Origin: Dunaliella salina
Lineage: Eukaryota; Chlorophyta; Chlorophyceae; Chlamydomonadales; Dunaliellaceae
Length of the DNA: 24,900 nucleotides
Assembly (NCBI GenBank): GCA_002284615.2
Contig: MU069680.1
Coordinates: 176,358 to 201,257, forward strand
Direction of reading: 5' to 3'
This document shows, one piece after another, positions 8,580 through 24,797 of the stretch. A program made the position numbers and the translations under genes. The notes under the pieces are model-generated. The model searched no databases, was not told the DNA's origin, and saw only the letters and a list, made by a program, of their open reading frames with translations. The first letter of the stretch is position 1; every line of letters starts with the position of its first letter.

Positions 8580-8613
8580 CAAAGAAAAGAAAAGAAAAGA
8601 AAAGAAAAGAAAA
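8580..8613 (+). repeat. (AAAAG)n microsatellite
   Basis: About six AAAGA pentamers in a row. Confidence 0.9.
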
Positions 8614-11150
8614 TCTACGTAGGTAGAGAAACTCTCCCTACATCAATTAAGGAAAAGGAGACACATTAGCTCCAAAAAGAGCCGTGTGCCCCCTCCACCA
8701 CAAGGTATGAAAACGAGAATGCTAATGTGGATCTGGAGGGTTACTAGAAGCACCTGGCTCTAAAGCCTGGCCGTGGGAAATATTCTTATTTTCTATTGCG
8801 CAGCGCGTGGTGACTAATTTGTGGGCGTATTGAACAGAATGGGCATAATGAAGTTGTTAAGGAAGCTTTGTGGCACGTTGGAGATCCAATCCTAGTTGTT
8901 TGAATTGCTTTAGGGTATGCTCAGTGTAAATAGTTCCACCTACACCCAGGAGAATAGAGTGAATTGTAACAGCTTTAGCGTTAATAAGTTTTCAAAGGTC
9001 TGCGTGCTGCTGCTTTGCTGCGTTCAACTGATGCTCTGGCCTTGTGTCTCCACAGAACTTGACTTCTATTAGGTGCACATGGCGTTTATTTGCATGCAGT
9101 TCATGGGGTTGCCTCATGCGGCTAGTTCTGGTGGTCCTCTGTGAGGAGCTGCGCAAAGCGAGATGGGAATGGGTAGGAGAAACATCGTTAGAAGTATGTT
9201 TGGCATTAAAAGGGTTGATCAAAACAGCATCGACATGGATCTAAGGAACCGCAGGCATTCTTGTAATCAGATAGAATATTTCCTGACTACCGTCATATGT
9301 GGTATCCACTGAGTTGAGACAAAGTCACGCTGACCCCTTTAAATTCGGCCCATCGGACGTGCAGGATTTGGGACATGTGACTGATTCAATACCAAGATTA
9401 TGAAATATGGTATAGAGGTACAGTAATTAACAGAGGCAGAGAAGGAGTTAAAATGCATGAATGACCTACTCGTGTCGACTTTGTTCCTCTCCCACAGGAC
9501 AAGATCTTCCAAGGAAGATCACTTGCAAGGAGGCAGAATTGATTATACAAGAGAGCTTGTGAGGGCATCCAGCTTTCTGGGATGTGAGGTCTGTACAGGT
9601 GCACAGCTCACGGCACAAGCCTGATGGTTGTGCCCTTCGTCATCCCTTGCACTCCATCCAATTTACTGAGAGCAAACAGTTCCAACAGTGAAAAACAACA
9701 GTGAACACTGCTCAGTCCACTTGTGAAACACGCCTCGGAGTTTAAGTGCACGAGGCCAATGAAGAAATTTCTCAGGACGGCTGACTGCTTGCAGTTCTTG
9801 TTAACAGGGAGGTCATGTCATAAAGGACATACAAGGTTACAAGGCTCAGAATTTGACAGCCTGAAACTTCAGCTGATGGGCCACTTTGAGCTTAGGCACC
9901 TGCAATCCTGGACCACTCCAAGTGGTTGAGAATTCGGAAATATGTAACGCCTTAGCAACTGCCACTTTTGCAGAACGGATCCTGTCTTTTAAACGAGTTT
10001 GCACTGCAGAGGTCTATCTAATTGAACTTGGGCTGCCATGTGCTCTGACTATGTTCTAGTTGAAGTACAACTAAAAGTCTATGCTGGACAGGAACCAGCA
10101 TGTATTGAGGAAAGACCCAACAGTCAGCATCTTGGCCAACAGTGAGTCACACTTACCAAGGCAAGCTATGAGCAGCCATGCTATGGTCCGGTGGATTGTC
10201 GGCCATCCATCCAGGTGTGCGCCTGGCTCCCCTGCAAGCAGCCCGTCTCGCAGCCCCCCGCCCTACCCCCCCGGATCTCTTTTTCCCCTCGTGTTTAGGA
10301 TATTGATATTGGATGACTATCTGTTAGTTTAAGACTGTTTCAACAAACACACGCCTCTTACTTGGTCCCTCTGAGAAGCGTAGTCTTACCATCCTCAAAG
10401 TTCTTTCATGACTGAGCTTGTCCAGGCTCACGAGCCAGTGTGTGCCCATCCGCCCAGGTGGTCGTCCCCAGGACTGAAACCCTCTAATTTGACATGTGGA
10501 AGTGCTTCGAGTGGCTCAGAGGCTGTTTTGAACTCATTTTGGCAGAAGAAGGTGGGTTTTCAGACTTGCATCAATGATCAGCGCTTCTGGAGTCAAGTTT
10601 TTCTTGGGTTGTTCATCATGCTGCGATGTCAGATACTGCGGGGGTCACTAGGGGATTGTGCTGGTGGGGGGCTACCCATCAGAACAGGTGCTTGAACGCA
10701 TGCAGAAAGTGACAGCACAAGGCAAGCGCTGCACTCCCCGGCGACCTGAGCACATTCCCTGGAGCTGCCCAGCATAACATGTCCGTCAAAATTTAAATGA
10801 GGCCAAACGGTGGCCTGTGTGATATGTTGTGTGCTTTTATCTAAGCAACGCAGCACTTAAGAAAGGGAAAAAAAAAGGGATTTCTGTGCCACACTCACGA
10901 TCATGCAAGCGTGCATTTTCAGGTTCGGAAATGGCACAGGGTTTGCTGAGATATGCTAGAAGGCAAATGGCCACTTTTTGCCTAGGCAGGGGGGGGGGTG
11001 GTCAAGCCGTGGGGTGACCTGGTGTGAACCTTGCCCTCCGCGGGCAGCGCTGCCAGTCCATTAGACTGCATCCACAACGTGGCCATTTGAAAAGCAAAGT
11101 AAAAGTGAAGTCTATACAACCGTTTTAAAGTAACATACAAGTTCATTCTA
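8614..11150. other. Intergenic DNA, no supported gene
   Basis: Short open frames (9044-9244, 9723-9929, 10081-10332, 10408-10695) lack motifs. A segment at 9498-9597 lies between an acceptor-like CTCCCACAG and a donor-like CAGGTGCAC and is open in one frame, but nothing joins to it. A short sequence near 10104-10135 recurs at 11160 and 21493. Confidence 0.45.
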
Positions 11151-11319
11151 TGTTCAACATGAAGGACCCAGCAGTCAGCACTGATGCTATCAGTGAGCCA
11201 CCAACAGTGTGAAACTAGATGGAGTGGTCGGAGCTGATAAGTTTTGCTGATTTACGAACAGTATATGACAGAGGGGGGTTAACCATTGTTGCAGTCTCTG
11301 CCAAACTTTTCTGGGCTTG

Positions 11320-12060
11320 CTTGCCAAGCAGTGGGCCATTTTTCACTCCCCATTTTTTTGTATTTGAAACCCCCATATGTTATGCTCACATCCTGCATAT
11401 TCAAAAGGGAAAGAAGGAGGTCAAATCTTGAAATTTAACCTTTTTGGCTTCCCTGTGCTGAAATTTCTTAAAGGGATATGGCTGAAGTTCTGTACCTCAC
11501 CAACCACAGGGTCTTTTCACCTTTTTTTTTGTAATGATATCTTTTTGACGCAAGGACTCCAAATCCCCCAAAAATGTATCATTTTTGGATCAGTAGATGG
11601 TCCGGAATGAAGACTTGGTGGTGAAAACTAGGGTTCACGTTGGGGCTGATCAGGCACGTGCCCTGTAGCTGGCACCCCTTGAACTCCTGTGTTAGAGAAA
11701 GCTCGTGAAACAGGCTACCGTAGGAATCCATGTTTGTATGGTGCCAGTCATGGGAGAGCTATGCTGGGAGCATGCAAAAAGGCTATTGTAGGCCCCAGAT
11801 GACCCCCTCTGGTGTTTATCCAAATCTTGGTCTAGCCATATCTCAGGAAAGCATGGATAATCCTGGACCAAAATTTTCAGGACCCATTCATAATACCCTC
11901 TTTGCACTGACAAACTGTGGTTACAGCCCCGGCATTCCGCATGCCTCTTCTTCCAGGGAAAGGCCTTGTGCTATTCTGGGATAGCCAAGACCAAAGCTCT
12001 GCGTCTCATCAGCCACGGGGTCTTCCTTTCTTTTATAGCAACCTGTTGCTGTCTTTCACA
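11320..12060 (+). repeat. Diverged dispersed repeat B, copy 1
   Basis: Landmarks recur in the same order near 16080-16500: TATGCTCACATCCTGCA, GGGTCTTTTCA, GGACTCCAAATC and GCTATGCTGGGAGCATGCAAA. A partial third copy of the CACGGGGTCTTCC block lies at 11995-12050. No coding content is seen. Confidence 0.55.
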
Positions 12061-12775
12061 AGGGTTGCTGTCTTTTGAGGATTTTTAAGTCACGCAATGC
12101 ATGACTTAAATAGGTTAACTTCCCGTTAATAACGATAGATGCCTGTAAGTCTGAATCGGCAACTTTCTAGCCCAGGAATCCGATGACACACTAATAAAAC
12201 CTTTACAAATGGCTCAGAAAATTTTCATAGAGGGATACAAAAGGTTGAAGACCCCTTCCAAGCCGGTTGAGCTCCCTTCAAACCCCTTCTCTCCCCCCTT
12301 GAGCTTCCCTGATCGGATCCAATTGTGAATATGTACGTTTGAATGGTTAAAAAAATTGTGTGTGTGTGTGTGTGTGTGTGAACATTTGTACACTTAGTTA
12401 CCAACAGAGGTATTTACCACAGTCCTCACATCTGCCTAATCCTTACATTGAATGCGAGAGTCAAACCTTCCCTATCCTCTAGCACACTCGTTCCTGCACC
12501 GTTTGACATAAAACCTTATGCGCTGGAATGAGAAGAGTATTATTGAAAAGCCTGTGTCATTAAGAGCATGCATTAGACGATTCCAGTTGACAGCCCAGTA
12601 GGCCCAAACCTAAGTCATGTTTCTTGGCCTGTGTGAAATCTTGAAGTCTGACATGCAATTTTTTTTATGATTAAAATGTACAAAATTGCCTTTGTGAAAG
12701 GTGAGGGCAAACTGCAGCGCAAACCCCCTCCAGATCTAGCACTAGACAAGCAGACATAGCAGCCCCATCTTTGAA
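12061..12775. other. Intergenic DNA with a short (TG)n tract
   Basis: It holds a (TG)12 run at about 12356-12380. No coding signal or RNA gene is recognised. Confidence 0.5.
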
Positions 12776-12867
12776 GTGCTGCAGGATTTGGAGGGCGCGC
12801 TGGAAAGCTTGCTTCAAGAAGGTTCTAGGAGCGTGGATTTTGTTCCAAATGGTGGAGTAGGTTTGGA

Positions 12868-12945
12868 GGAGGAGGAGGAGGAGGAGGAGGAGGAGGAGAG
12901 GAGGAGGAGGAGGAGGAGTAGGAGTAGGAGCAGGAGGAGGTGGAG
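12868..12945 (+). repeat. (GGA)n-rich trinucleotide repeat
   Basis: GAG/AGG units give acidic EEEE then basic RRRRSRSR in the open frame 12776-12994. The flanking residues show no family, so I treat the frame as repeat-driven. Confidence 0.85.
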
Positions 12946-13387
12946 ACTTGCAGGTGAGGGTGCTTTCCAGCTGGAACTCCAGTTTGTGACCTAGGGAAGG
13001 CTTGGCACGCAGGCAATTCCCAATTCATTACAAAATTACAAAATTATGATTGATAATTTTGAAGTGGCCAGAATGGCACGAGGAGCGCGCAAACACCTGC
13101 AAAAGTTGCCTGAAAAAGACAACCCCGCAGAAAAACAGACCTAGCGCTCCCATCGTTGGAGTGCTGGAGGGTGAACGAGGATGGGGAAAGTTTTCATCCG
13201 CTAACCGATTCAGGTGTGAGGACTGTGGGTATTTACCTCTGTTGGTTACAAATATGAAAGTTACGTCGCTGAAGCGTACGCGGCTGCCATGCATGTGTGC
13301 CTAGGTACAATATATCAGAAATAAGTGAGCCCGCGCATCAAGGCGTGTCGGAAAAAAATCGAGGCTGGATTGGAGTTTTCTCTTGAC
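12946..13387. other. Intergenic DNA upstream of the foldback element
   Basis: Nothing coding is recognised. GCTCCCATCGTTGGAGTGCTG near 13147 resembles 12762-12785 (GCCCCATCTTTGAAGTGCTG), suggesting a small shared repeat. Confidence 0.35.
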
Positions 13388-13712
13388 TTATGGCTGGTCC
13401 GATCCACAATGTCACTTTCAGGGTCTGGAAAATTTGTCAAGGTTTTCGATTTTCGTTGAGCAAAATAGAATCGAAATTGGGAAACTTGCCAAGCTGGACG
13501 GTGGGTGCAGCGGGCTCTTCCTCAATTGGAGCGCTGTGTCTGGAGACTGCTACAGCCCCAATTAGGGAGAGGCCCGCTGCACACACCGGACCAGTTTGGC
13601 AAGTTTCCCATTTTCGATTCCAATTTCGATTCCATTTTGCTCAACAAAAATCGAAAATATTGACAAATTTTCCAGACCCTGAAAGTGACATTGTGGATCG
13701 GACCAGCCGTAA
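13388..13712. mobile_element. 325 bp foldback (MITE-like) element
   Basis: The left arm (13388 to about 13537) is the reverse complement of the right arm (about 13552-13712), with a loop near 13538-13551. Arms start with TGGCTGGTCCGATCCACAAT and end with ACGGCTGGTCCGATCCACAA on the other strand. There are scattered mismatches and one ~12 bp indel (an extra GGAATCGAAAAT-like repeat on one arm). It has no ORF of its own; frames crossing it are palindrome shadows. It ends 182 bp before the ATG of the phosphatase-like gene. Confidence 0.88.
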
Positions 13713-13894
13713 AAACAATTTTGGCATCCATTTTGTTAGCGTTTGTTTTGAATAAGTAATTACAACAAAAGGACCCCGTAAAATTCCACGGACCCCTTAA
13801 AGTTTCACGGCTGACCAGTGTTTCTCCCATATCTTCTCCACCCACTTGGTATCAAATCACTTACCCTTTTTAAACGCTTTAAAAAGACGAAGAC
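13713..13894 (+). promoter_or_regulatory. Presumed proximal promoter and 5' UTR of the phosphatase-like gene
   Basis: This gap lies between the foldback element and ATG 13895. It holds TTTTTAAACG and CTTTAAAAAG, and a pair of short direct repeats (GGACCCCGTAAAATTCCACG and GGACCCCTTAAAGTTTCACG) at 13771-13811. The assignment rests on position only. Confidence 0.35.
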
Positions 13895-19381
<5,487 letters not shown>

Positions 19382-19519
19382 GAGGTCCAGAACCTTTTGG
19401 ATCTCCATGACGTGAGCATTCTTCAGAAGTTCCAGTTTGCCGTCAAAGCAGAACCTGTGGATGAAGCGTTGGATTTGTCTGCATCCTTCGAGTCAGCTTT
19501 TCCTGCGTCCATGTCATGA
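19382..19519 (+). other. In-frame 45-codon extension after the TAG
   Basis: Without a shift, the frame runs EVQNLLDLHDVSILQKFQFA then VKAEPVDEALDLSASFESAF and PASMS to TGA 19517-19519. Composition is protein-like. It can be 3' UTR, a readthrough extension, or the real C-terminus reached by splicing 19283-19381. Confidence 0.5.
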
Positions 19520-20252
19520 GAGAGAGGTTAAGAGAACTAAATGCATTAAAGGATGCTGGTAAGTGGCGGTTGAGTGCTGTCTGTGCCTGCCATGTTGTGT
19601 CCCTTCTTGGTATGTTTGACTATCCGCCCAGTTGCATGGAATTATTGACGCCAATTGACGCCAATTTTGTCTTTATATGAACAAATGGCAGCAAAACCTC
19701 AATACAAAGCCAGGCATGCGGAAGTATCTCACTTTGCCGTTAGGAAATCATTCATTCGAAATTGTTTTGAGTCTCTTCAAACACTCTTCCTGAAACTACT
19801 TCTGCAAAATTCAATGCTACTATTATTGAATGGCACATGACCTTGCATGAAGAGTATCAGGAAATTGGTTTGGTTTGAGTGCCAGGGTGTTCAAAACGTG
19901 GCAATGTTGAGAAATCTGGGAACTTTTTAACCCACAGGTCTTGTCAAATTTGCAAGGTTAAAAGGGAAGAAAGAGAAGATCTTCAACCAATACGACTGAC
20001 TGCTAGACTGTTCATAGAAAAGGAGGATTTCGAGAAGATAGGGTAAAGCCGATTGTTGTCCTGGTTCATGAAACAAAACTTGCATTTAAATATAACATGC
20101 TGTTCATCTTGCTTGTCACCTCATTAAATTTAGGCTCCGGTGTGTGACAGTGGTTGCAGGCACCGTGCAAAAGGAATGGGGTAAATTGATGGTCTAGCTG
20201 GATGAGCTCTAAAAGTTAAATTTCCCTCGCATTCTAGTCGCCCTGATGCAAT
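19520..20252. other. Downstream region of the phosphatase-like gene
   Basis: No gene is seen. It includes part of dispersed repeat A (CGACTGACTGCTAGACTGTTC near 20000). Confidence 0.45.
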
Positions 20253-20680
20253 TGACTGTTCCAAAAAGCAGTTCCAAGAATCCTCCCCAGTATCTGTTGG
20301 GGAATAGAGGGGGGCACCGGGGGAACAGGGAGATCTAAGCGCCAGCAGCTACTCCACCAGCTTTCCAAAGTCTGTTGACCAAGCCAGTTCCTTCCAATCA
20401 GAGGCACATCCATCTTGTGAGAACCAGGCCCAAGAACTGGCTTCAAGCCTCCAAACAGCAACGTAACCTGTACGGGTCATCTTCAAAGGTCTCACCTATC
20501 CATTATGCCTCGGTAGAGGCAGGGACAAACACTTTGGAGTCCCTCAAAGAGCTTGGTCTGGATACTCACAAGGCTACAAAGCTTCCTCTAAAGCTTATTG
20601 CTCATTCTGTCCAGTACGCTCGCAAGCTTGCAAGCACCAGACAAGCTCTCAATAAAACTTATTTGAACTCTCGTCAGTAA
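20253..20680 (+). pseudogene. Decayed ORF, unknown protein
   Basis: One frame reads SKNPPQYLLGNRGGHRGNRE-I, a TAA at about 20336, then APAATPPAFQSLLTKPVPSN. It continues to SLKELGLDTHKATKLPLKLI, AHSVQYARKLASTRQALNKT and TAA at 20680. The second half looks like real helical coding sequence without an ATG. No family is recognised; mobile-element origin is a guess. Confidence 0.35.
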
Positions 20681-21535
20681 ACTCAGGCACAGAGTACTGC
20701 TGGTAATACATCTGATCCCCGCTGACTTTTATTTCCTTGTGGAGGGGATGAGCAGGGCCTTGTCCGTGCAAATCCTGTTTTCCTCAAATAATTTGGGGAG
20801 TGCTTTTACCGCCATAGTTCTTCTAATCTTGTTTTGCTTTGGGACGAGAAAAAACGTTTATGGGGGTAGGTGGACCTGTTAGTCCCCTGTTTTCCCTAAG
20901 GAAAACTCCCTGAAAGCTTTTTCAATTTTTGTTGGTGTGACTTCTATCATGTAAAACATGAATATCACATTTAGGACAACTCCAGATTGTGGATTTGCAA
21001 TTACTCGTGTGAAATTACGAGGTAACCTGAGATCTCCGGCAATAATTGATCTGGCCTAGATTGGACCCGGCTCAGGTGCCAAGACAACAAGCAGGACTAA
21101 TGAGCGGAAGCACTTTTCACTGGATCCAAACCCAATGATAAGCCCTGCAGTAGAATTCAATTGTGGCAACAAGGGTTATGTGCTTTTCTTCTCAGATCTT
21201 GCTGCCAAGGTGACCTATGCCAGGTCCAATTCCGGAAGGGAATGTTAGCGAGAGCAGTCCTGCATTTGAAAAAAGTTCTGTACATTGAAATGCAAAAAAC
21301 AAGGAGCGCTGAGGGAAAACAACTCCATCTCAGGTCTCAAAAGTCCGTCCAGGTCCCTGGACCTTATCCCCTACCCTGGCCTGACAGACCATCCCAATTT
21401 TTCAGTGGTGTTTGTTTTACTAGTGCTACACAACCGTTTATCCTCATGATGGCTTGAGAATATAAAAGGTAAAAAGGTCCATGCCGGGCAACGTGCATTG
21501 AGTAAAGACCCAGCAGTCGGCACGCCATGCCAACG
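20681..21535. other. Intergenic DNA, no supported gene
   Basis: It carries a repeat copy near 21493 (GTAAAGACCCAGCAGTCGGC, related to 10104 and 11160), just before the transposon end. Nothing else is recognised. Confidence 0.45.
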
Positions 21536-22349
21536 ATTAGGCTGCGGTCACACACAATTTTTTTCCTTTTTTGTGGGACTTTTATCCGTCAGAAATTGGA
21601 AAAAAATTGCGGTCACACACAATTTTTTTCCGTCCACCGAAAATTTTTTCACCCTCGACGGAAAAATTTTGCAAGCGATCAAACACAAAAATTTTTCATA
21701 TTTTTTTTCTTCAGTGCTTAGCCACGGTGGGTCTTGCTGGAAAATCTCACAGCTCTCACAGCCAAACCTCAGTTGGATGTGGGCCCAATGAATGGGCCAC
21801 TGAAATCCAAGCATATCATTTATGCCATACCACCAGGGCCATCAGTTTCATGGTGTGGCATTTCCGAGGTAGTTCCGAATTAGAAATTCAAATCCAGGTC
21901 CCTTATCAAAGAGATTGCGATTGGAATGCGAATTGCAAAAGTTTTTGATCCAAGCTCTGGTACAATTTATTGTTTTCTGTGCTGGTGATGCACATGGAAA
22001 TCAATGGAGCAAATTGATGGAGCACATTTTTACCCATACCTGCCGGATCGCGGCGAGCAGGGTGGCTTTGGGGTTGAGGAGTGGGTTGGAAGGCTCCCAC
22101 CCAGGAAATTCTGTTTAATAAAGTACAGCTGGGCGGATGACTGACATCATTCCTGCATGGGATTGGTTGCTCCCCTAGTTGTGTTTTTAATCCGCGGGCT
22201 CACTGTCCATTTTAGCACTAACTGTTGGGTCTGCTAGTGGCTGTCGAGCCAAGGCTATCACTTTCAACCTGTTAGAAACCACCTGTGGACACCGCTGAAA
22301 TCAGTTCTTGGTTGGCTTGGACTGTTTTAGCTGCAACCTTTGTCTTTCC

Positions 22350-22496
22350 TTAATGCACGCTGGCTGCTGTCCAGCGTAGACTTTTACTTTTTTTCTTTCC
22401 TTTTAGCTCCAGGCGGAAGTGATGCCATTTTACCATATCACGCGGAACCTTTGACCTTCTTCCCACATCAAGCTTGTCAACAAATTCTACTTGCAT
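22350..22496 (-). pseudogene. Short coding-like segment inside the transposon
   Basis: 48 codons from ATG 22496: MQVEFVDKLDVGRRSKVPRD, then MVKWHHFRLELKGKKKSKS, ending in TAA. It looks like a basic helical exon and has the same strand as the other internal segments. Function unknown. Confidence 0.3.
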
Positions 22497-22775
22497 AAAA
22501 GAAAAGCCCAATGGCAGGGAACCCAACTTGACCCCTCTGCCCCTGGGGGCACTATGTTAACAAGTCTCAACATGACCACGGCAGTATCACTCAATTATGG
22601 GTTTGGGTTGAGGCCCCCAGCGACAAACTTCACTAAAATCACAATTGGGGAAGAGGACCGTACCCCCTCCTCCCCTTTCGCTTGCACATCATTAACACAT
22701 TTTTGGCCAGGGTTATGCCACAGCTGAAGATTTCAAGTTGGGGTTTGAGGCCCCACACTAAACATTCCCCGGAAG

Positions 22776-23003
22776 TCAAAGTGGAGGCTGAGAGTTTGGC
22801 ACCACTGGGAACTGGGTGTTGTAGCCAACCCCCTGGCTGCTTTGCTGGGCACCCATTGTCGGAGAGAAGGGCGTCAGCTGTGGGGACAAGGCAGTGTGGG
22901 GCATCATTGGGTGCTGCCTGGCCGCTTGCAAAGCGAGCGGGTGCTGGTTTGCTGTTACACTGTGCTGCTGCTGCTGCTGCTGCTGGCTGTTGTTGGCGAA
23001 CAG
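22776..23003 (-). pseudogene. Gln-rich coding-like segment inside the transposon
   Basis: After an acceptor-like TGGGCAG on the minus strand it reads FMAALFANNSQQQQQQQHSV, then NQHPLALQAARQHPMMPHTA and a Pro/Gln-rich stretch to TGA at 22776. The (CAG)n run is also a microsatellite. I cannot join it cleanly to its neighbours. Confidence 0.35.
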
Positions 23004-23175
23004 GGCTGCCATGAACTGCCCAGTCCAAAGCAAGATTGCCCTCAGACAAAGACCTTAAACAAGATTCATTTGCAGCGCCTAACAAAAATACGCATGACAA
23101 TTGCAATTTTTCCTTCCTTGCTCTCTCTTTCAAGTCTTGACTGTGCATGGCAGGAAGGTGAAGTAAGCTCACAAT

Positions 23176-23549
23176 CTAACGCAAGGGGAGGTGCGCATCC
23201 TTCTCCCCGTACTCATCCTCACTTTCACCATCGTAGGCTGGCTCCCCATCAAAACCCTCGTGAGCGCCCGGCTTGGGTGCTGCTGCGCGCAGTGGCCTCT
23301 TGGCTGCATGTGTGACTTCGCTCACCTGCTGCTGATCCTGCTCAAGCTGCAACTGATCAGCTGCATGGGCTGCAAGCGCATGCAAGGAGCCGCCAGACTG
23401 GCTGCCTACCACCACTGCCTCTGACATCTGCAGGTCCCTGCTAGGCTTGTGCTGGTCCTCATCTGGCCTGAGCACCTGTGCTTTCTTGCTGGGCTGACCT
23501 CTTGCCCCCCTCCCCTGCCATTGGACCCTTGCTTGCCCTTGGGAGGCAT
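23176..23549 (-). pseudogene. Broken transposon ORF with basic start and acidic end
   Basis: It starts at ATG 23549 in good context (GGCGCCATG): MPPKGKQGSNGRGGG. At a run of six G (about 23502-23510) the sensible frame shifts to ARGQPSKKAQVLRPDEDQHK, then AAHAADQLQLEQDQQQVSEV and acidic EPAYDGESEDEYGEKD, ending in TAG at 23176. The basic, coiled-coil-like and acidic parts suggest a DNA-binding accessory protein; no domain is recognised. A gain of one G or loss of two restores one frame, so a sequencing error is possible. Confidence 0.45.
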
Positions 23550-23870
23550 GGCGCCACCCTCAAAGATGAAATATGTGAATGTTGAAAAAAACTGAAAATT
23601 TTTGTGTTTTTGGACCTTGCATTGAAGGGGCACTCCCAAGAGGCACTCCCAAACGGTAACTGCAAACTGACCCCAACCGAAAAAAATCTTCCAAAGACGG
23701 TCCCTAGTGACTTCTGGCTGGAACCGAAAATTTTTTTGGGTGGGCCAAAAAAATTTGCCCGAGGCAAAAAATTTTGTGTGTGACCGCAATTTTTTTCGCA
23801 CATAGTGAAAAAATTTTTCAACACTGACGGAAAAAAAGCCGAAAAAAATTGTGTGTGATTGCCCCATTAG

Positions 23871-24334
23871 TCCCACTATTTGAGGCAAGGCTTGGAAATA
23901 ATGAGGGCAATTCAACAAATTTCATGTTCATTCAGCCCACCTCCCGTATCTTCTTCTCAAGAGAACTTTTGTACGTCACTGACAAGCGTGAACAAGCGCT
24001 ACAGAGATTCAATACCCTAGGTCAAGCACGGAGTCAACCAGAAAAGGGGCGATGTGGAGATTTTTTTTTGCGTAGATGTAAATGTGCATGAGGCAAGGAT
24101 GCAGCAAAGCTTATGGCTTCTCAGAAATGCTCTGGAATCATGAACCCAGCAAAAGATGCCTTGTAGTACCCCCCATGTGAAAGAGAGAAGAAAACAGGAC
24201 AACTTGCTCCTCCAATATCAAAAAAGGAAAAACGATGCATTGGCTCAGAATCCATGAGTTCCCACCAGCAGAAAATAAAAGGAAAGAGGAAGTAGACTGG
24301 GACAAAAAGTATCCCGTGCAGCTTCTTGACTATT
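23871..24334. other. DNA between two mobile elements, no supported gene
   Basis: No coherent open frame or RNA gene is seen. Confidence 0.45.
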
Positions 24335-24521
24335 ACCGTACCGTGACAACAATAGTTATCCTTTTTCAAGCTCTGCGTAATGCACAAAAATTGGTTTTGA
24401 GGTGCGAATTAGGTGAATTTTTGGGTTTTTTCGGAAATTTGGGTGCATACTGGGGGGTGCGCAATGGATGTATTCAATTCAAAAAAATTAAGGGTGCGTA
24501 CTGGTCACAAGTCTCTACGAT
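24335..24521. mobile_element. Second, diverged copy of the TACCGT-tipped element
   Basis: It begins ACCGTACCGTGACA and ends CTGGTCACAAGTCTCTACGAT, with internal GCGTAATGCA, GTGCGAATT, GTGCGCAATG and GTGCGTACTGG motifs as in 1503-1773. Flanking bases give no clear target duplication. Confidence 0.5.
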
Positions 24522-24797
24522 ACCTAGGAGCCTAACCACGCACTTGCAAAGCATGGCTGTCACTCGCCGTGTGAGAATTATCTTTGTTGTCAATGGAGCG
24601 TTCTGGGGTTGCGAGTTTGGGTGCACAGCGCACTGATTGGGCGAATAACTCACATCTAAGTTTTGCAGGCCGTCAAAAATCCAGACCTAAATTTTTTTTG
24701 TTTAAGCTATTTAAAGTGTTTTCAGATTAGTAGGCCCTTCAACATCCAGGAGGATGGTGTGTCATATAACAGCTGACACCGATAATGTTACTCTTTG
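24522..24797. other. No recognised feature
   Basis: Short AT-rich stretch with no coherent frame. Confidence 0.4.

Larger units (their letters stand above)
21541..23865. mobile_element. Candidate 2.3 kb DNA transposon with terminal inverted repeats
   Basis: The left end GCTGCGGTCACACACAATTT and the right end (reverse complement) GGGGCAATCACACACAATTT match from the eighth base into the T-run. A second TGCGGTCACACACAA-type copy sits 65-76 bp inside each end. ATTAG flanks both sides (21536-21540 and 23866-23870), giving a 3-5 bp target duplication; the core TTA would suit PIF/Harbinger. Decayed minus-strand coding segments lie inside; no DDE transposase is recognised, so it is probably non-autonomous or broken. 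Assignment to PIF/Harbinger is inference. Confidence 0.7.

Noticed and set aside
12776..12994. Arg/Ser and Glu-rich protein
   Set aside because: Composition follows from the (GGA)n repeat; flanks lack any motif or splice support.
13390..13845. Open frames on both strands over the foldback element
   Set aside because: They mirror each other because the region is a palindrome; no protein signal.
21548..21814. Phe/Lys-rich frames at the transposon ends
   Set aside because: They are translations of the AATTTTTT-rich inverted repeats.
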